Assembly (NCBI GenBank): GCA_019120525.1
Contig: DWUW01000060.1
Coordinates: 1-7,786, forward strand
From: Candidatus Eisenbergiella stercorigallinarum
GTDB taxonomy: Bacteria; Bacillota; Clostridia; Lachnospirales; Lachnospiraceae
Reading direction: 5' to 3'
Length of the DNA stretch: 7,786 nt
Of the stretch, positions 5,735 through 7,786 are shown one piece after another. The notes under the pieces were generated by a model that saw nothing but the letters and a program-made list of their open reading frames with translations, did no database searches and was not told the DNA's origin. The position numbers and the translations under genes were made by a program. Every line of letters begins with the position of its first letter. The stretch's first letter is position 1.

Positions 5735-6676
5735 TCACAGCATCTTCCGTTTCCTCAGGATGCGGACGGCAGCGAGGCAGATGAGAAAGATCACTCCGCA
5801 GATGATCCCGAAGCCGAAAGGGGTTTCGGCAAAAGGCATCCATTTTTCCTCCACGTTCATCCCGTAAATGCCGGAAATGATGGTGGGGATCGCCATCACG
5901 ATGGTGATGGAAGCCAGGTATTTCATGGCGGTATTCAGCCGGTTATCGCTGACGGAGCTTAACAGCTCCCTGGTCCCCTTGATGATATCCCGGTAGATCT
6001 GCGTCATCTCGATGGCCTGCTGGTTCTCCACCACCACGTCCTCCAGAAGCTCCTGGTCCTCGGGATACTTTTTGATCCGGTTATAGCGAACCAGGCGCTC
6101 AAACACCACCTTGTTCGCCCTGAGGGAGGTATCGAAATACACCAGGTTGGATTCCAGCTCGTGCAGCTCGATCAGATCCACATCCTCCGTATCGTTGCCG
6201 ATGTGCTCCTCGATCTCCTTCCGTCTGCGGTCCACAATACGCAGATAGGACTGATACAGAAGACAGGTGCGCCAGAAGATCTGATAAATGAAGCGGACCT
6301 GCTTTTTCGTGCTGAATTCCCTCACCAGGTTATCCGTAAAAGCCTTCAGCACCGGCGTTTCCTCCCCGCAGACCGTGATCAGCGTCTCCCCCGTCAGGAT
6401 CAGCCCCAACGGGATGGTGGTATAAGCCTCTCTCTTATGACGGTATTCGATGGTGGGAATGTCGAACAGGATCAGGGAATAGTCGTTGCTCACGTCCACA
6501 CGGGAGCTTTCCTCATCATCCAGCGCAGCCCTTACGTCCGCCGGGTCGATCCCATAGGTATCCGCTACCAGCGTACATTCCTCAGCCGTGGGGGAGGTCA
6601 GCGCCACCCAGACGCCCGGCTGGAATTCATCCGCTTCATGTATGATGTTTTGGTCCGTGATATACCTTTTGATCAT
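5735..6676 (-). CDS. corA: CorA-family magnesium/divalent cation transporter
   Basis: Membrane channel-type transporter, expected to work as a pentamer importing Mg2+ (some members move Co2+ or other divalent ions). The product has 313 residues. A large cytoplasmic N-terminal domain (1-250) contains the long helical stalk (about 120-250) with charged residues. TM1 (about 254-271) ends in the signature ISGIYGMN (Gly-Met-Asn at 272-274). A short acidic loop (VEEKWMPFAETP), TM2 (about 287-305) and a basic tail RKRKML follow. ATG 6676 overlaps the folA TGA in an ATGA, so translation is probably coupled to folA; its own ribosome site is weak (GGA 5 nt upstream). No Mg2+-sensing leader is visible, as the gene is inside an operon. 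Family certain; ion preference not readable. Confidence 0.95.
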   Translation of the reverse strand: MIKRYITDQNIIHEADEFQPGVWVALTSPTAEECTLVADTYGIDPADVRAALDDEESSRVDVSNDYSLILFDIPTIEYRHKREAYTTIPLGLILTGETLITVCGEETPVLKAFTDNLVREFSTKKQVRFIYQIFWRTCLLYQSYLRIVDRRRKEIEEHIGNDTEDVDLIELHELESNLVYFDTSLRANKVVFERLVRYNRIKKYPEDQELLEDVVVENQQAIEMTQIYRDIIKGTRELLSSVSDNRLNTAMKYLASITIVMAIPTIISGIYGMNVEEKWMPFAETPFGFGIICGVIFLICLAAVRILRKRKML

Positions 6677-7173
6677 TGTATCCGTCTCTTTCTGACATAC
6701 TTCAGGAAATGATAGGTGGTGTCAAAATAAGTCTTTTCATCGCTCTGCGCCGCGATCTCCCATTCCCCGTCCGCGTCCAGGTCCGGGAAATACGCGTCCG
6801 CCTCATATTCCCTGTCGATCTTCGTCACATGGGCCGTATCGCAGAAAGGAAGAAGCTGCCGGTAGACGCTCTCCCCGCCGATCACATAAATATCCTCATC
6901 CGCATACTTTTTCAGCTCCGAAAGGAGCTCCTCCACGGAGTGCACCACAACGGCTCCCTTCACCCGGTAATCCGGATTTGCGCTCAGGACGATATTGGTC
7001 CTTCCCGCAAGCGGCTGCCCGCCCGGGAAGGTATCCATAGTCTTTCTTCCCAGCACGACCACCCTGCCAAGCGTCTCCTGCCGGAACATTTTGTGGTCTG
7101 CGGGGATACGCACCAGCAGATCCCCCCGGCAGCCGATGGCCCAGTTCTTATCTACAGCAACGATCATATTCAT
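6673..7173 (-). CDS. folA: Dihydrofolate reductase
   Basis: NADPH-dependent enzyme reducing dihydrofolate to tetrahydrofolate, restoring what ThyA oxidises; target of trimethoprim-type drugs. The product has 166 residues, a normal length. Motifs are MIVAVDKNWAIG (3-14), the substrate-binding IPADHKMF with acidic Asp26 (equivalent to E. coli Asp27), VVVLGRKTMDTFPGGQPLAGR with NADPH contacts, and YVIGGESVYRQLLP. The start at 7173 follows homology: the family begins immediately before IVAVD. A GGAAGGAAG stretch lies upstream, though 9-12 nt away. The frame stays open up to ATG 7248, directly after the thyA TAA, which would add 25 basic, low-complexity residues without an obvious ribosome site. 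Its stop overlaps the corA start. Confidence 0.96.
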   Translation of the reverse strand: MNMIVAVDKNWAIGCRGDLLVRIPADHKMFRQETLGRVVVLGRKTMDTFPGGQPLAGRTNIVLSANPDYRVKGAVVVHSVEELLSELKKYADEDIYVIGGESVYRQLLPFCDTAHVTKIDREYEADAYFPDLDADGEWEIAAQSDEKTYFDTTYHFLKYVRKRRIQ

Positions 7174-7248
7174 GCCTGATTTCTTCCTTCCTGTTCTTCC
7201 ACTCCTGTTTTTTCGCTTTCCGCCTGCCGTTCCCGTTTCTTCCGGCAT

Positions 7249-7786
7249 TTAGATGGCGATCGGGATATCCCGGATCTGCTCCCCGGTCACGTAATCCTCC
7301 ACCCGCACGTCGTTTCTGGTGAACTGATAAAAATCCTTCACCTCCGGATTCAGCCAGAACTTCGGCGCCGGATAGGGCGTCCTTGCGATCAGCTCCCGGA
7401 TGATCGGGATATGCCTGTCATAAATATGCGCGTCCGCGATCACATGCACCAGCTCGCCCACGTTCATGTCGCACACCTGGGCGATCATGTGCACCAGCAC
7501 CGCGTACTGCACCACGTTCCAGTTGTTCGCGGCCAACACATCCTGGGAACGCTGGTTCAGGATCGCGTTCAGCGTAAGCCTGTCCTCCCCCTTTTTCTGC
7601 GTCACATTAAAGGTCATGCTGTAGGCGCAGGGATAGAGATTCATCTCGTGCAGATCCTGATGCACGTAGATATTCGTCAGGATCCTGCGGCTGAAGGGAT
7701 TGTGATTCAGATCGTAAAGCACCCGGTCCACCTGATCCATCATCCCTTCCTTATACTGATGCTTCACCCCAAGCTGATAGCCATAG
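7249..7786 (-). CDS. thyA: Thymidylate synthase (partial, N-terminus beyond the right edge)
   Basis: Converts dUMP to dTMP using methylenetetrahydrofolate, releasing dihydrofolate for the neighbouring FolA. About 178 C-terminal residues are seen; the frame is open to the window edge (YGYQLGVKHQYKEG...), so the true start is outside. Seen are SRRILTNIY, the active-site LYPCAYSMTFNV with catalytic Cys, LNQRSQDVLAANNWNVVQYAVLVHMIAQ with the conserved Arg-Ser-x-Asp and the dUMP-binding Asn, IADAHIYDRH, and the typical end IPIAI. A GTG at 7767 is internal, not a start. The TAA stop is followed at once by an ATG in the folA frame. Dense packing with folA and corA points to one transcript starting beyond the right edge. 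Confidence 0.96.
   Translation of the reverse strand, partial: YGYQLGVKHQYKEGMMDQVDRVLYDLNHNPFSRRILTNIYVHQDLHEMNLYPCAYSMTFNVTQKKGEDRLTLNAILNQRSQDVLAANNWNVVQYAVLVHMIAQVCDMNVGELVHVIADAHIYDRHIPIIRELIARTPYPAPKFWLNPEVKDFYQFTRNDVRVEDYVTGEQIRDIPIAI

Noticed and set aside
3373..5784. An 803-codon open frame on the plus strand, opposite the foldase gene and ilvE.
   Set aside because: It is antisense to two well-recognised genes and follows their codon pattern. It matches no known family and runs over the ilvE promoter. High GC at third positions readily creates such shadow frames.
6161..7179. Plus-strand open frames of 183 and 167 codons opposite corA and folA.
   Set aside because: Both are antisense to certain genes, with protein sequence lacking any recognisable motif.
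1..7786. CRISPR arrays, tRNA or rRNA genes, insertion sequences and riboswitches.
   Set aside because: I looked for spaced repeats, transposase motifs, tRNA-like cloverleaf ends and long structured leaders and saw none. All gaps between genes are under 240 nt.

Overview
The window looks like chromosomal DNA of a GC-rich Clostridia, probably Lachnospiraceae. The clues are GGAGG ribosome sites, a PrsA-type foldase lipoprotein, a class IV branched-chain aminotransferase, and the style of the TetR and nucleotidyltransferase proteins. The assignment comes from protein style alone. Most of the window is ordinary housekeeping sequence. The left ~0.6 kb is different: it is AT-richer at its outer edge and holds two damaged genes.

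Layout, left to right. (1) 1-190, minus: a minimal nucleotidyltransferase (MNT fold) running off the left edge, with no normal start codon. (2) 206-612, minus: a sugar O-acetyltransferase remnant. It lacks the N-terminal part of the family and is broken by a one-base deletion. Its first codons and ribosome site are a near copy of those of ilvE, 4.9 kb away. (3) 747-2639, minus: glgB, glycogen branching enzyme, whose leader has a perfect 9-bp hairpin between the only good Shine-Dalgarno and the likely start. (4) 2640-2870: divergent regulatory region with a strong plus-strand promoter and an overlapping palindrome. (5) 2871-3443, plus: TetR-type regulator, the only plus-strand gene. (6) 3385-4479, minus: parvulin-type foldase lipoprotein, overlapping the tetR 3' end by 59 bp. 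(7) 4504-5529, minus: ilvE with a clear promoter. (8) 5658-5720: a strongly structured intergenic stretch. (9) 5735-7786, minus: thyA (partial), folA and corA, closely packed.

How the genes work together. ThyA makes dTMP and dihydrofolate, and FolA reduces the dihydrofolate back to tetrahydrofolate. The two are adjacent, and corA (Mg2+ transport) follows folA with a 4-nt stop/start overlap, so the three are probably co-transcribed. ilvE has its own promoter and is followed after 24 nt by the foldase gene, a probable two-gene unit. The TetR gene and glgB diverge and may share an operator. No complete novel system is visible. The most unusual signals are the mosaic 5' end of the acetyltransferase remnant, the glgB leader hairpin, and a possible MntA/HepT-type locus continuing off the left edge.
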